Of a DNA stretch of 64,000 nt, positions 44,522 through 53,086 are shown piece by piece. A program made the position numbers and the translations under genes. Numbering within the stretch: the stretch's first letter is position 1; every line of letters begins with the position of its first letter. The notes below the pieces were generated by a model that did not search any database, had not been told where the DNA came from, and was given only the letters and a program-made list of their open reading frames with translations. This DNA is from Mojavia pulchra JT2-VF2 (GTDB taxonomy: Bacteria > Cyanobacteriota > Cyanobacteriia > Cyanobacteriales > Nostocaceae). The stretch spans positions 186,001 to 250,000 of the forward strand of contig JAHHHN010000004.1 in NCBI GenBank assembly GCA_019359325.1, written 5' to 3'.

Positions 44522-44559
44522 CAAAAATGAGCCAGGGAATTAACTTCTAACTGGCTCAT
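44522..44559 (-). terminator. Terminator of the manganese catalase gene
   Basis: A perfect 9-bp stem ATGAGCCAG / CTGGCTCAT with a 15-base loop, followed on the minus strand by TTTTT. It lies about 25 bases past the stop codon. Confidence 0.8.
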
Positions 44560-44581
44560 ATAAATCTGCTAATAAAGTTAA

Positions 44582-45310
44582 TTAAGAGTTCTTTTCTAGC
44601 AGTGGGTTGGCAATGTATTTAAATGTTGGCTCAGAATTCCAAGGGCCACGCTCATCGTGACCGTTACCATCGCTAGATAGGTTGTAGTAAAGAGCAACAG
44701 TTTCGTCAGGCTGAATATTACCAAACATTGGATCAGTCAGCTTACCTAACGAATCCAGAGCTTTCATAAACATCTGAGTATGAGAAATTTCTCTGGTTAA
44801 AAGATGAACCAAAGTCTTTTTAGTTCCTTCATCAGTTGCTAGCTTAATTAACTCTTCGTAAGTCTGACGCGCTCCAGCTTCAGCCGCAATGTTAGCTCTC
44901 AAATCACGTACTACATCTCCACCTTCATTCAAGTAGCTTGCAGTCCAAGCATTACCTTGACTATCTAGAAAGTGAGGCCCCATACCGCGTACAGCAAACA
45001 AAGTGCTTTTATAAGCTTCTGTTTGATCGACATTTTTTGTATGAGCTTCGATGAGTTTGCCCACCATTTCTAGATGGCTAAATTCCTCGATCGCAATGTC
45101 TTGGAGCATATCTCGAATGCCAGCATTCTCGACATGAAAAGATTGTACCCAATATTGTAGTGCTGCCGACAGTTCTCCTGTAGCTCCACCAAACTGCTCT
45201 AGGAGCAACTGAGCATACCGAGGGTTAGCTTCAGCAACATCGACTACATGAATTGGTTCTTTTTTATGATAAAACATACCCTTGTGCTTCCAGAAATAAT
45301 GATGTGACAA
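44582..45310 (-). CDS. Manganese (non-heme) catalase family protein
   Basis: A 242-residue ferritin-like four-helix protein with the di-manganese ligands expected for catalase: Glu in QFGGATGELSAALQYW, Glu/His in AIEEFSHLEMVG, Glu in NIAAEAGARQTYEEL and His in LLTREISHTQMFM. It decomposes hydrogen peroxide without heme. Related to the KatA/KatB manganese catalases of Anabaena that protect against desiccation, salt and oxidative stress. A second, unrelated heme catalase is 14 kb away. GlsB follows upstream on the same strand (111-base gap). Confidence 0.93.
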   Translation of the reverse strand: MSHHYFWKHKGMFYHKKEPIHVVDVAEANPRYAQLLLEQFGGATGELSAALQYWVQSFHVENAGIRDMLQDIAIEEFSHLEMVGKLIEAHTKNVDQTEAYKSTLFAVRGMGPHFLDSQGNAWTASYLNEGGDVVRDLRANIAAEAGARQTYEELIKLATDEGTKKTLVHLLTREISHTQMFMKALDSLGKLTDPMFGNIQPDETVALYYNLSSDGNGHDERGPWNSEPTFKYIANPLLEKNS

Positions 45311-45421
45311 ATGAATGAATTGTTTCGGTAATTCTCAGAAGTTTTCACTAGCTGCAACGAAAACTTGCCAATCGCAAGAATTACCAATTATTCTGATTTA
45401 TTTTTTAGTCGCCTATTTCAA

Positions 45422-45694
45422 CTACACACTCCTGCTTCTGCTCAGAAGTCCCCATAGGTATATAGCAACAAGCGCACCAATTACAGCAATAAATAAACCA
45501 GGAATACTTAAACCAGCAGCAGTAAGTTGCAAGGTTCCAGTTTGGAATAATGTAAACAAACTTCCACCAACGAATGCACCGACAATACCTAGAATAATTG
45601 TTGAAAGAATGCCACCGCCTTGAGAACCCGGATAAATAGCTTTAGCGATCGCACCAGCAATGAGACCTAATACTACCCAAGCAATAATGTTCAT
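45422..45694 (-). CDS. GlsB/YeaQ/YmgE-family stress membrane protein
   Basis: A 90-residue protein with three membrane segments: IIAWVVLGLIAGAIAKAIYPG, the Gly-rich ILSTIILGIVGAFVGGSLF and IPGLFIAVIGALVAIYLWGLL. These match the transglycosylase-associated GlsB/YeaQ family, small stress-induced inner-membrane proteins of unknown mechanism. It lies 5' of the manganese catalase gene on the same strand, so a shared stress transcript is possible. Confidence 0.9.
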   Translation of the reverse strand: MNIIAWVVLGLIAGAIAKAIYPGSQGGGILSTIILGIVGAFVGGSLFTLFQTGTLQLTAAGLSIPGLFIAVIGALVAIYLWGLLSRSRSV

Positions 45695-46184
45695 ATCGTT
45701 TCCTCAGAAATCAAAAATTTGCTTTGATTTGGTTTCAATTTATCAAAAATATACATATAATTATTTCTATCAAATGAGATAAATTGTAGCTCCAAAAGGT
45801 AGATACAGTGTTTAAAGAGTTGATATTAGTATTCAGATATCTGAAATAATTTATGTCTAATAAAACTTATAAATACAAAAATATAAGCAAATTTAGTACA
45901 AAATAATTAGTAAATTTAGCACATTAAATGAGATTTAATTATTCATTCCTGCTAGAGATATATAATCAAGTATAAACATATTGAATTTAGTCCTATCTTT
46001 AGTAATAATCCTAAATCAGCCTTATTGGTGATGTGTTTATAAAAACATTGCTCTGATAAATAGCTATAGAAACTTATTATTAATAAGCATTTAACACTAC
46101 ACAGCTATTAACTTGTATAATGTTAAACGCTTAAGTTTGACTGACTAGCACTTTATTTTAGGTAAGATTTACAGGACACCGAAC
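45695..46184. other. AT-rich intergenic region
   Basis: 490 bases between the GlsB start and the hemN stop, both minus strand. It must contain the GlsB promoter near its left end. Very AT-rich with many short TATAAT-like strings, no open frame of interest and no clear repeats. The HIP1 site closest to it lies inside GlsB. Confidence 0.5.
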
Positions 46185-47567
46185 TCAAATTGCGCGAGAG
46201 AATTGTTTTTCTTGAGTTCTTATATGAGTATCAAAAATAACGGCAATATTTCTTACCAGTAATCTGCCAATGTCTGTAATTTTGATGTGGTTTGTTGATA
46301 AACTGACAAGTCCATCAGCTTCTAGAGGTTTTAACATTTCTAGTTCATGAGAGAAATAGTCATCAAAGCTGATGTGATATTTGGCTTCAATCTCTTGTTT
46401 ATGCAGTTGAAAGTGAGACATAATGCACATAATCACTTCCCGCCTGATAATATCATTTTGAGTTAGTTTGATGCCTTTAGTAATCGGCAAAATACCTAAT
46501 GTAACTGCCTGATAGTAATCTTTTAATTGCTTATGGTTTTGGGCATAAGCATCTTCTAACATACTAATGGATGTTGACCCAAAACCGAAGAGTTCTGTTT
46601 CCGCATGGGTAGTGTAGCCTTGGAAGTTACGCTTTAGAGTGCCATTAAGTTGAGCGATCGCCAGTTCATCATTAGATTTGGCAAAGTGATCCATACCAAT
46701 AAATAGATATTGGTTATTTGTCAACTCCTCAATCGTCATTTTGAGAATTTCTAACTTTTCCTGTGGAGCAGGTAAAGCATCCTGAGGAATATTTTTTTGT
46801 GCAGGTTTGAGCCAAGGTACATAAGCAAAGTTAAATACAACAATCCGGTCGGGATTTAATTCAATAGTCTTTTGTACCGTCTCCCGAAAAGTCTGGCGTG
46901 TTTGATAAGGTAGACCATAAATGAGGTCTACATTCACACTTTCAAATTGGGCTTCTTTGATCCAACTCATGACATCAAACAGCATTTCTTCCGGTTGGAC
47001 ACGATTGACAGCAACTTGAACTTGGCGGTTAAAATCTTGAATACCAAAACTAATGCGATTAAATCCAAGCTTTCTCAGAAATAAAATGTAATTTCTATCT
47101 ACATATCGAGGATTTATCTCAATTGAGATTTCTGCTTGTGGATCAATAGTGAAGCGTTTAGTAATGTTGTTCCATAATAATTCTACTTGGTCACGCTCTA
47201 AATAGTTAGGTGTACCACCCCCCCAATGAATTTGCAGAACTGGGCGATCTGTATCGATGAAAGCTGCGGTATGTTCAATCTCTTTAACCAAATGTTCCAA
47301 GTAAGGTTTGGCAATATTCTTGTTGTTAGAAATTACCGTGTTACAGCCGCAGAAGTAGCAAGCGCTTTGGCAAAAAGGAATGTGAAAATACAAAGATAGA
47401 GGAGTTTTTCGTTGATTTGAGGCAGCGATCGCAGCTTGAAAATCAGTTGCGGTAAATGCTTCGCTTAACTCAGTCGCAGGTGGATAACTGGTGTATCTCG
47501 GTGCAGGCGCATCATATTTTTGGATCATATCCAAATCAAATTTGACCCCAGGTAATAAATAAACCAT
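46185..47567 (-). CDS. hemN: Oxygen-independent coproporphyrinogen III oxidase
   Basis: A 460-residue radical-SAM enzyme that decarboxylates coproporphyrinogen III without oxygen. The cluster motif CQSACYFCGC (CxxxCxxC plus Cys) follows YFHIPF; HWGGGTPNYL and SIGIQDF-like NRISFGIQDFN are HemN signatures. I set the start at the ATG at 47567 with CGGAG 7 bases upstream; the frame's earlier residues lack support. In cyanobacteria hemN is induced under micro-oxic conditions together with ho2 and chlAII. Here it follows ho2 with a 143-base gap on the same strand. Confidence 0.93.
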   Translation of the reverse strand: MVYLLPGVKFDLDMIQKYDAPAPRYTSYPPATELSEAFTATDFQAAIAASNQRKTPLSLYFHIPFCQSACYFCGCNTVISNNKNIAKPYLEHLVKEIEHTAAFIDTDRPVLQIHWGGGTPNYLERDQVELLWNNITKRFTIDPQAEISIEINPRYVDRNYILFLRKLGFNRISFGIQDFNRQVQVAVNRVQPEEMLFDVMSWIKEAQFESVNVDLIYGLPYQTRQTFRETVQKTIELNPDRIVVFNFAYVPWLKPAQKNIPQDALPAPQEKLEILKMTIEELTNNQYLFIGMDHFAKSNDELAIAQLNGTLKRNFQGYTTHAETELFGFGSTSISMLEDAYAQNHKQLKDYYQAVTLGILPITKGIKLTQNDIIRREVIMCIMSHFQLHKQEIEAKYHISFDDYFSHELEMLKPLEADGLVSLSTNHIKITDIGRLLVRNIAVIFDTHIRTQEKQFSRAI

Positions 47568-47710
47568 CAAAATCTCCGAGTAATTTCTAGCGATTGGTTG
47601 AATAGATAGAGATAGTAGAAGCGGCAATTTGTTCGGTTTAACACCTAACAAATTGCCAATATAAGTGATGATGTTTTTGTCTCAAACTCAACAGCTTGAT
47701 TTGAAGAAAA

Positions 47711-48427
47711 TTACTGAGCTTTAGCCACTTCAGTACTACCGGAGTTTGGAGAGCGAGTCAGGCTATTAAACAGAACTTGACCGATCGCTTTGATTAAACT
47801 TTCTTCTAGCTCTTGCACCATTTGCATATTCAAATAAAAGGCATTGTTAGCTTCGGCTACAATTTTGTCGGCAGTTGTATCATCGATAGCTAGTGCATCT
47901 AATGCCTGACGGTATTTGTCTTTAAATGCTTTTTTATCAGGAATTTGTTCAAAATTATAAAAGTTCGTGCCTTCGTAACCAGAAAATTTCAAGGCTGACT
48001 GGGCAATTTTTTGCAACATCTGACCACCGGAGAGGTCACCCATGTAACGGGTATAAGCGTGACCTAGTAGCAAGGCAGGTTCTGTAGCTGCAAGTTCCTG
48101 AATATGGGCGATGTAGGTTTGGGCGGTGGTTGAGGGTGTAATTTGCGCTTTCCATTCCTTCCCATAGTAAAACACCATATCTTTCTCTAAAGAAGCTTGG
48201 CGATTCAGCTCTGGGAAGTAGACAGCACCAATCACAGGATGATTTACATGAGTTGCTATAGCTGCTTCGAGTTCACTGTAGACAAAATATAAGTTACCTA
48301 AAAATTTGGCGAAGCAGTCTTTATCTACAACTCCTTTCAAAAAACATTTCATAAAGCCTACATTTTCCGCTGCTGTGTGAGCTTGTTGAGTTCCAGAGCG
48401 GAGTTTGACGGCCAGATTACTACTCAT
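47711..48427 (-). CDS. Biliverdin-producing heme oxygenase (probably HO2, micro-oxic type)
   Basis: A 238-residue heme oxygenase opening heme to biliverdin IX-alpha for phycobilins. The proximal His is in GTQQAHTAAEN (His17), and the distal helix carries the glycine-rich HAYTRYMGDLSGGQMLQ. Start at the ATG at 48427 (MSSNLAVKLRSG) with AAGGAAG upstream. The adjacency to hemN and to an acsF remnant argues for the low-oxygen isozyme (HO2) rather than constitutive HO1, although the sequence alone does not decide. The upstream region has a candidate operator (48743-48758). Confidence 0.9.
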   Translation of the reverse strand: MSSNLAVKLRSGTQQAHTAAENVGFMKCFLKGVVDKDCFAKFLGNLYFVYSELEAAIATHVNHPVIGAVYFPELNRQASLEKDMVFYYGKEWKAQITPSTTAQTYIAHIQELAATEPALLLGHAYTRYMGDLSGGQMLQKIAQSALKFSGYEGTNFYNFEQIPDKKAFKDKYRQALDALAIDDTTADKIVAEANNAFYLNMQMVQELEESLIKAIGQVLFNSLTRSPNSGSTEVAKAQ

Positions 48428-48871
48428 TTTTGCTTCCTTCATATTCAAGCGTCAGGTTTCTAGACAGCCACCGACTCAGGATGCCTGCTAGTTGACAGTC
48501 AAGATTGTTATTCTGGAGTTAGAGTGGGTCTGCATCAGGCAATCCAGCAAATACCACTCAGGACTTACGCATATTATCTGTAGAGACTGGGTGTGCAACT
48601 TCAGGAGCCAGGGGCTAGGGAAGAGAGGCTAGGGAAGTCCGAAAAGAATTATTGACTCAGCCCGATACCCTTGATACGTCCTTCCTGATCTGTGACCTGT
48701 CCTTGTTATTTCTCCCAAAATCATTTAACTATTTATATTTGTATAACTATAAAGTTATTAACATTTATTTATCTTTTTCTGTGTGTGGAGGCACAAAGCG
48801 TTTAGGGACATTCGTTTGCAGAATTTAATTATTATATAGCTATTTAAAGATTAAAAAATAAAAGGACTCTC
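48428..48871. promoter_or_regulatory. Divergent control region of ho2-hemN and the acsF remnant
   Basis: 444 bases. Contains a lone GGACTTACGCA MITE end (48563-48573), G-rich repeat fragments (CTAGGGAAG, near 48610-48640), a perfect 6-4-6 palindrome (annotated), a TATATAGCT stretch near 48832 and AAAGGA before the remnant's ATG. Confidence 0.5.
48743..48758. promoter_or_regulatory. Candidate operator palindrome ATAACT-ATAA-AGTTAT
   Basis: A perfect inverted repeat with 6-base arms and a 4-base centre, 316 bases from the ho2 ATG and 114 bases before the acsF remnant. Cyanobacterial micro-oxic ho/hemN/chlA genes are controlled by the MarR-type activator ChlR; whether this is its site is inference. 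Confidence 0.35.
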
Positions 48872-49080
48872 ATGGTGAAGTCAGTTGAAAACCCAGAGCC
48901 TCAGATACTGAAGCCAAGTGTTAAAGCACCTGTGCAGGAAACATTTTTAGAAGCGATCGCCCCAAGTTTCTCAAGTTCTGCCAAAAATTACCAGTCATCA
49001 TCGCCATCATCTGGTATATGTTACGGATTTACCTTGTCAAACCTATTAATGCGGAGTTATCTAGAGAAACAATTCGATAA
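48872..49080 (+). pseudogene. Internally deleted remnant of a second acsF/chlAII (Mg-protoporphyrin ester cyclase)
   Basis: The start encodes MVKSVENPEPQILKPSVKAP followed by VQETFL, matching the N-terminus of cyanobacterial AcsF (an '...RPGVKAPAKETLL' pattern). About 30 bases later another frame, ending at the stop at 49080, encodes LPVIIAIIWYMLRIYLVKPI and then NAELSRETIR, matching the AcsF C-terminus. Everything between, including the di-iron Glu/His ligands, is missing (roughly 290 residues), and the two parts are in different frames. The gene is dead. Its position divergent from ho2-hemN fits loss of the chlAII member of the micro-oxic cluster. A ribosome site (AAAGGA) survives. Confidence 0.75.
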
Positions 49081-49085
49081 TTTTC

Positions 49086-49150
49086 TTTGCGCCTTTGCGT
49101 GAGGTAAATATTATGAATAAACGAACCGCAAAGGACGCAAAGGACACGAA
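49086..49150. repeat. Inverted CGAACCGCAAAGGACGC-type dispersed repeat
   Basis: The left arm TTTGCGCCTTTGCGT faces the right arm ACGAACCGCAAAGGACGCAA across about 20 bases. It forms a strong hairpin immediately downstream of fadE (minus strand), with no T-run. Confidence 0.65.
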
Positions 49151-49161
49151 GTAAGATAAGC

Positions 49162-51612
49162 TTATCCAACAGTCTGAGCCATTACCTTATCTACAAAGCT
49201 TTGAGTACCTTGCATATACTCTTCCAAGGTAAACGAATCTACTTGAATCGCATCATTACGAGCGAACTCCGCTTCACAGATAAGCTCAACATCTTTTTCG
49301 CTAATCACCCCGGCTTTGAGGGCTGCTGAAATTAGTACGTCAGGTTTTTGCTGTGGTAGTTTCCCTGCATGGCTAGCATTTTTGATAGTTTTAAGTAGTG
49401 GTTCAGCTTTAGATAACAACATGAAAGCTTTTTCCAAGCGTCCCAATGCTTCATCGCTCGTGCTAGGAATATGAATACCTGCGGTGAGGCGATCGCGTAT
49501 TTGTCCGGGAGTTTGTAACTCATGGGCAACTTTGCTACCAAGTTTATCAGTAGGTAGGGAACCAATTGGATTTAATCGCCACCACCAGCTTATAGGCCCA
49601 GCGAATAATGTCCCTAGAACTGGCACAGATAAATTTTGGAAAATACCCTCAAAAGCTTCCTGCATCTGAGCAAAAGCATATTGCATTGCCCAGTGAACAA
49701 AAGGTAAGTCTTCAGGTTTTCGCCCTTCGGCTTCAAAGCGTCGCAAGGTTGCAGTTGCTAAGTACATCCAAGTGAGAATATCGGCAAACCTTCCTGTCAG
49801 TTTCTCTCGTCGCTTCAAAGTCCCACCGAAGGAGAACATGGCAATATCAGTCAGTAAAGCGAAGGTAGCAGAAGCCCACTCCAGTTTGCGGTAGTATTTG
49901 GCTGTTGCACCTGGGACTGGAGATGAAGCCACATATCCACGGGTAATATTCAGAATTTTGGCTCGGAACGTATTACGCACCGTCAACCCTAAATGGTGCC
50001 AAAAAGCTTGATCAAAAGCAGCGACATCAGATTGATGCAGGGCTGTAATTTCCGCATAAACATAAGGATGACAGCGAATCGCTCCTTGTCCAAATATCAT
50101 TAAGGTGCGGGTGAGAATATTTGCACCTTCGACCGTAATAGAAATTGGAGTGGCTGTATAAATATTTGCTAATAAATTTCTGGGGCCGCGACAAATTCCC
50201 GCACCGCCCATAATGTCCATGCCGTCGTTAATAATTTTGCGGGAGAGTTCTGTCAAACTATACTTGGCGATCGCAGAAATTACCGCAGGTTGTTCTCCTT
50301 GATCTACTGCACCGCAGGTATAAGTTCGCGCGGCTTCCATCAGGTAGGTAAGACCAGCAATTCTTGCTAGAGGTTCTTCTACACCTTCAAAGCGACCAAT
50401 CGACAAACCAAACTGCTGCCTCACTACAGCATGAGCGCTTGTAACTCTCGCTACTAACTTTGCCACTCCGGTACAGCTAGCCGGGAAGCTAATTCCACGG
50501 CCTGCGGCTAGACTTTGCATCAGCATTTTCCAACCATTACCAGCCTGTTCCACACCGCCAATAATTTGGTCAACGGAAATAATAACGTTATGTCCTTCCG
50601 TGGGGGAATTGTAGAAAGGCACGCCCATAGGGTCATGTCGTCTCCCCATGCTCACGCCGGGTGTATTGGTAGGAATTAAAACGCAAGTAATGCCAAGTTC
50701 TTTACCTTTACCTAAGTAGTTTTCTGGGTCGCGCAGTTTGAACGCCAAGCCTAACAAAGTTGCGATCGCAGCTAAAGTAATATATCGCTTCTTCCAATTC
50801 AACCGCAGATAAAGCTTGCCATCATCGCCTCTAAACACTGTTCCTTCAGACTTGATACTGGCTGCATCTGACCCCGCAGTTGGTTCTGTCAGCGCAAAAC
50901 AAGGAATTTCTTCACCTCGTGCGAGGCGCGGTAAGTAATAATTTTTCTGTTCTTGTGTACCGTAGCGTAGTAATAATTTTGCTGGGCCTAGTGAATTTGT
51001 TACGCCAACAGTAGCAACGTGGGTAAAAGAACGCGATGCCAACTTAGTCATCACATTGCTGTAGGCGAAGTTAGAAAATCCCAAGCCACCATACTCTTGA
51101 GGAATCATCATCCCCAAAAAGCGCTCTTGTTTTAAATAATCCCAAACTTCTGGTGGTAAATCTTTGCGGCGATAAATTTCCCAATCACTCACCATCCGAC
51201 AAACTTGTTCCACTGGCCCATCTAAAAATGCTTGCAGTTCTGGTGTGACTAGAGGATATGGTTCCTGATTAATTCTTTGGAAGTTTGGTTTACCAGAGAA
51301 AAACTCTCCATCTACCCAAACATTTCCGGCTTCAATGGCTGCGCGTTCGGTATCAGATATTTTTGGTAATAAATTAAAGGCTTTAATAGCTTTAATTAAG
51401 GGTGATGTGATGATAGTTTGCCGCAGAATTGGGACATTTAATATGAGAGCGATCGCGCCAAAAATTACCCAAATCCAAGTAGGCGCATGAACAGTTACTA
51501 GTAATGCTGCGAAATAAAGTGACCAAACCCACAACGGAACGCCAATATAACCAAGTAATAGTAGTAGAAAAATTAGTGTGGGAATAACTATGGTTGGCTG
51601 GAGAAGGTTCAT
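49162..51612 (-). CDS. fadE: Acyl-CoA dehydrogenase, FadE type
   Basis: An 816-residue membrane-associated acyl-CoA dehydrogenase, the size of E. coli FadE (about 814). Two or three hydrophobic segments occupy residues 8-65 (TLIFLLLLLGYIGVPLWVWSLYF; TWIWVIFGAIALILNV), followed by the dehydrogenase fold: MMIPQEYGGLGFS, CFALTEPTAGSDAASIKSEG (FAD/substrate contacts), GRGISFPASCTG, and DIMGGAGICRGPRN with the downstream ITVEGANILTRTLMIFGQGA typical of the catalytic region. It introduces the trans-2 double bond into acyl-CoA. Last gene in the cluster fadD-fadN-fadA-fadE. HIP1 sites inside indicate long residence. Confidence 0.9.
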   Translation of the reverse strand: MNLLQPTIVIPTLIFLLLLLGYIGVPLWVWSLYFAALLVTVHAPTWIWVIFGAIALILNVPILRQTIITSPLIKAIKAFNLLPKISDTERAAIEAGNVWVDGEFFSGKPNFQRINQEPYPLVTPELQAFLDGPVEQVCRMVSDWEIYRRKDLPPEVWDYLKQERFLGMMIPQEYGGLGFSNFAYSNVMTKLASRSFTHVATVGVTNSLGPAKLLLRYGTQEQKNYYLPRLARGEEIPCFALTEPTAGSDAASIKSEGTVFRGDDGKLYLRLNWKKRYITLAAIATLLGLAFKLRDPENYLGKGKELGITCVLIPTNTPGVSMGRRHDPMGVPFYNSPTEGHNVIISVDQIIGGVEQAGNGWKMLMQSLAAGRGISFPASCTGVAKLVARVTSAHAVVRQQFGLSIGRFEGVEEPLARIAGLTYLMEAARTYTCGAVDQGEQPAVISAIAKYSLTELSRKIINDGMDIMGGAGICRGPRNLLANIYTATPISITVEGANILTRTLMIFGQGAIRCHPYVYAEITALHQSDVAAFDQAFWHHLGLTVRNTFRAKILNITRGYVASSPVPGATAKYYRKLEWASATFALLTDIAMFSFGGTLKRREKLTGRFADILTWMYLATATLRRFEAEGRKPEDLPFVHWAMQYAFAQMQEAFEGIFQNLSVPVLGTLFAGPISWWWRLNPIGSLPTDKLGSKVAHELQTPGQIRDRLTAGIHIPSTSDEALGRLEKAFMLLSKAEPLLKTIKNASHAGKLPQQKPDVLISAALKAGVISEKDVELICEAEFARNDAIQVDSFTLEEYMQGTQSFVDKVMAQTVG

Positions 51613-51641
51613 TAGTTTTACCCCAAAATTAGAAAAATTTT

Positions 51642-51731
51642 ACGCAGAGGCGCAGAGAGTAAGAGTTAAACAAATACAAGAGCGAATTTTCCTCATAAAC
51701 ACTCTGCGTGACTTTGCGCTAACCTCTGCGT
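51642..51731. repeat. Inverted ACGCAGAGG-type dispersed repeat between fadA and fadE
   Basis: Arms ACGCAGAGGCGCAGAGAGT and ACTCTGCGTGACTTTGCGCT...CCTCTGCGT are inverted around an AT-rich centre. It occupies most of the 132-base intercistronic gap. No terminator-like T-run on the minus strand. Confidence 0.65.
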
Positions 51732-51744
51732 TTAAAAAAGAAAA

Positions 51745-52926
51745 CTAAATCATCAAATTCTCGTACACCGCCGCTGCGCCCATTCCACCGCCTACACACA
51801 TCGTCACTAAACCATAACGGACACTACGCCGTTTCATTTCGTGGAAGAGGGTAGCTGTGAGTTTCGCACCAGTACAACCGAGGGGATGACCAAGGGCGAT
51901 CGCACCACCGTTAACATTGACAATTTCCTCGTTGAGTCCGAGTTTACGAATTACAGCCAAACTTTGAGCAGCAAAAGCTTCGTTGAGTTCGATTAACCCA
52001 ATGTCGTTTATGGTCAAACCGACTTGTTTTAAGACTTTAGGGATAGCTTCCACCGGGCCGATACCCATAACTTCCGGTGCGACACCCGCCACTGCATAGC
52101 CCAACATCTTGCCCATAGGACGGACATCGAGCATACGCATCATGCGATCGCTCATTACCACTGTTGCAGCTGCACCGTCTGACATTTGCGATGAGTTACC
52201 CGCTGTCACACCACCACCAACACGAAATACAGGTTGCAATTTCCTCAAGGCTTCCATACTGGTATCAGCACGCGGCCCTTCATCCACCTCTAACACCTTT
52301 TCTATCGGTTGCGGTTTGCCATCAATATAAAGTGTTTCTTGCACTGTAATTGGTACAGTTTCTTCTGCAAACCGACCTTGCCTAATTGCCGCTAAAGCTT
52401 TTTCGTGGGAACGCAAGGCAAAAGCATCCTGTTCTTGGCGAGAAATTTCGTATTGCTGCATGACGTTTTCGGCTGTCATGCCCATTGTGCAGTAAGCTTT
52501 GGGCGTATCGATCATCATGCCTGGGTTGGGAGCTAAATAATGTCCTCCCATCGGAATCAAACTCATAGATTCTGCACCACCCGCCACAATGACTTCGGCG
52601 TGTCCAGCCATAATTGCTTGGGTTGCCATTGCGATCGTTTGCAGTCCCGAAGCACAAAAGCGGTTCACAGTTTCACCTGCAACAGAATCAGGTAAACCTG
52701 CACGCTGGGCAATTAACCGCCCGATATTAAACCCCTGTTCTGCTTCTGGAAAAGCACAACCCATAATTACATCATCAATGTATACAGGTTCTAAGTCTTT
52801 AACTTTCTCAATTGCTGCTTTAACTACAACTGCACCCATATCATCCGGGCGCATATTATGTAGCGTACCTCGTGGCGCTTTTCCTACAGGTGTGCGAACG
52901 CTACTGACTATATAGGCATCTTTCAT
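51745..52926 (-). CDS. fadA: Acetyl-CoA acyltransferase (thiolase), FadA-like
   Basis: A 393-residue thiolase. The acyl-accepting Cys is in [14 protein letters not shown] (near residue 90). [28 protein letters not shown], the [16 protein letters not shown] His and the C-terminal [11 protein letters not shown] Cys complete the active site. In this context it cleaves 3-ketoacyl-CoA to acetyl-CoA. Thiolases of this size also make acetoacetyl-CoA for polyhydroxyalkanoate, but no PHA genes are adjacent. The start has GGTGGGAG 7-10 bases upstream. Confidence 0.93.
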   Translation of the reverse strand: MKDAYIVSSVRTPVGKAPRGTLHNMRPDDMGAVVVKAAIEKVKDLEPVYIDDVIMGCAFPEAEQGFNIGRLIAQRAGLPDSVAGETVNRFCASGLQTIAMATQAIMAGHAEVIVAGGAESMSLIPMGGHYLAPNPGMMIDTPKAYCTMGMTAENVMQQYEISRQEQDAFALRSHEKALAAIRQGRFAEETVPITVQETLYIDGKPQPIEKVLEVDEGPRADTSMEALRKLQPVFRVGGGVTAGNSSQMSDGAAATVVMSDRMMRMLDVRPMGKMLGYAVAGVAPEVMGIGPVEAIPKVLKQVGLTINDIGLIELNEAFAAQSLAVIRKLGLNEEIVNVNGGAIALGHPLGCTGAKLTATLFHEMKRRSVRYGLVTMCVGGGMGAAAVYENLMI

Positions 52927-52981
52927 AAATAACTCCCACCTATTGATAAATAAGGCAAAAAAGATAATTCTCTTTCTTCTC

Positions 52982-53060
52982 TTCCTTCGCGTCCTTTGCG
53001 CCTTTGCGGTTCGTTAACAAAATTTAGAACGAACCACGAAGGACGCGAAGGACACAAAGG
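52982..53060. repeat. Inverted CGAACCGC-type dispersed repeat between fadN and fadA
   Basis: Arms CCTTCGCGTCCTTTGCG...GGTTCGTT and AACGAACC...AAGGACGCGAAGG are inverted around AACAAAATTTAG. A long hairpin with no T-run, occupying most of the 160-base gap. Confidence 0.7.
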
Positions 53061-53086
53061 TAAGAGGGATTAAAAGAGTTTTCGCG

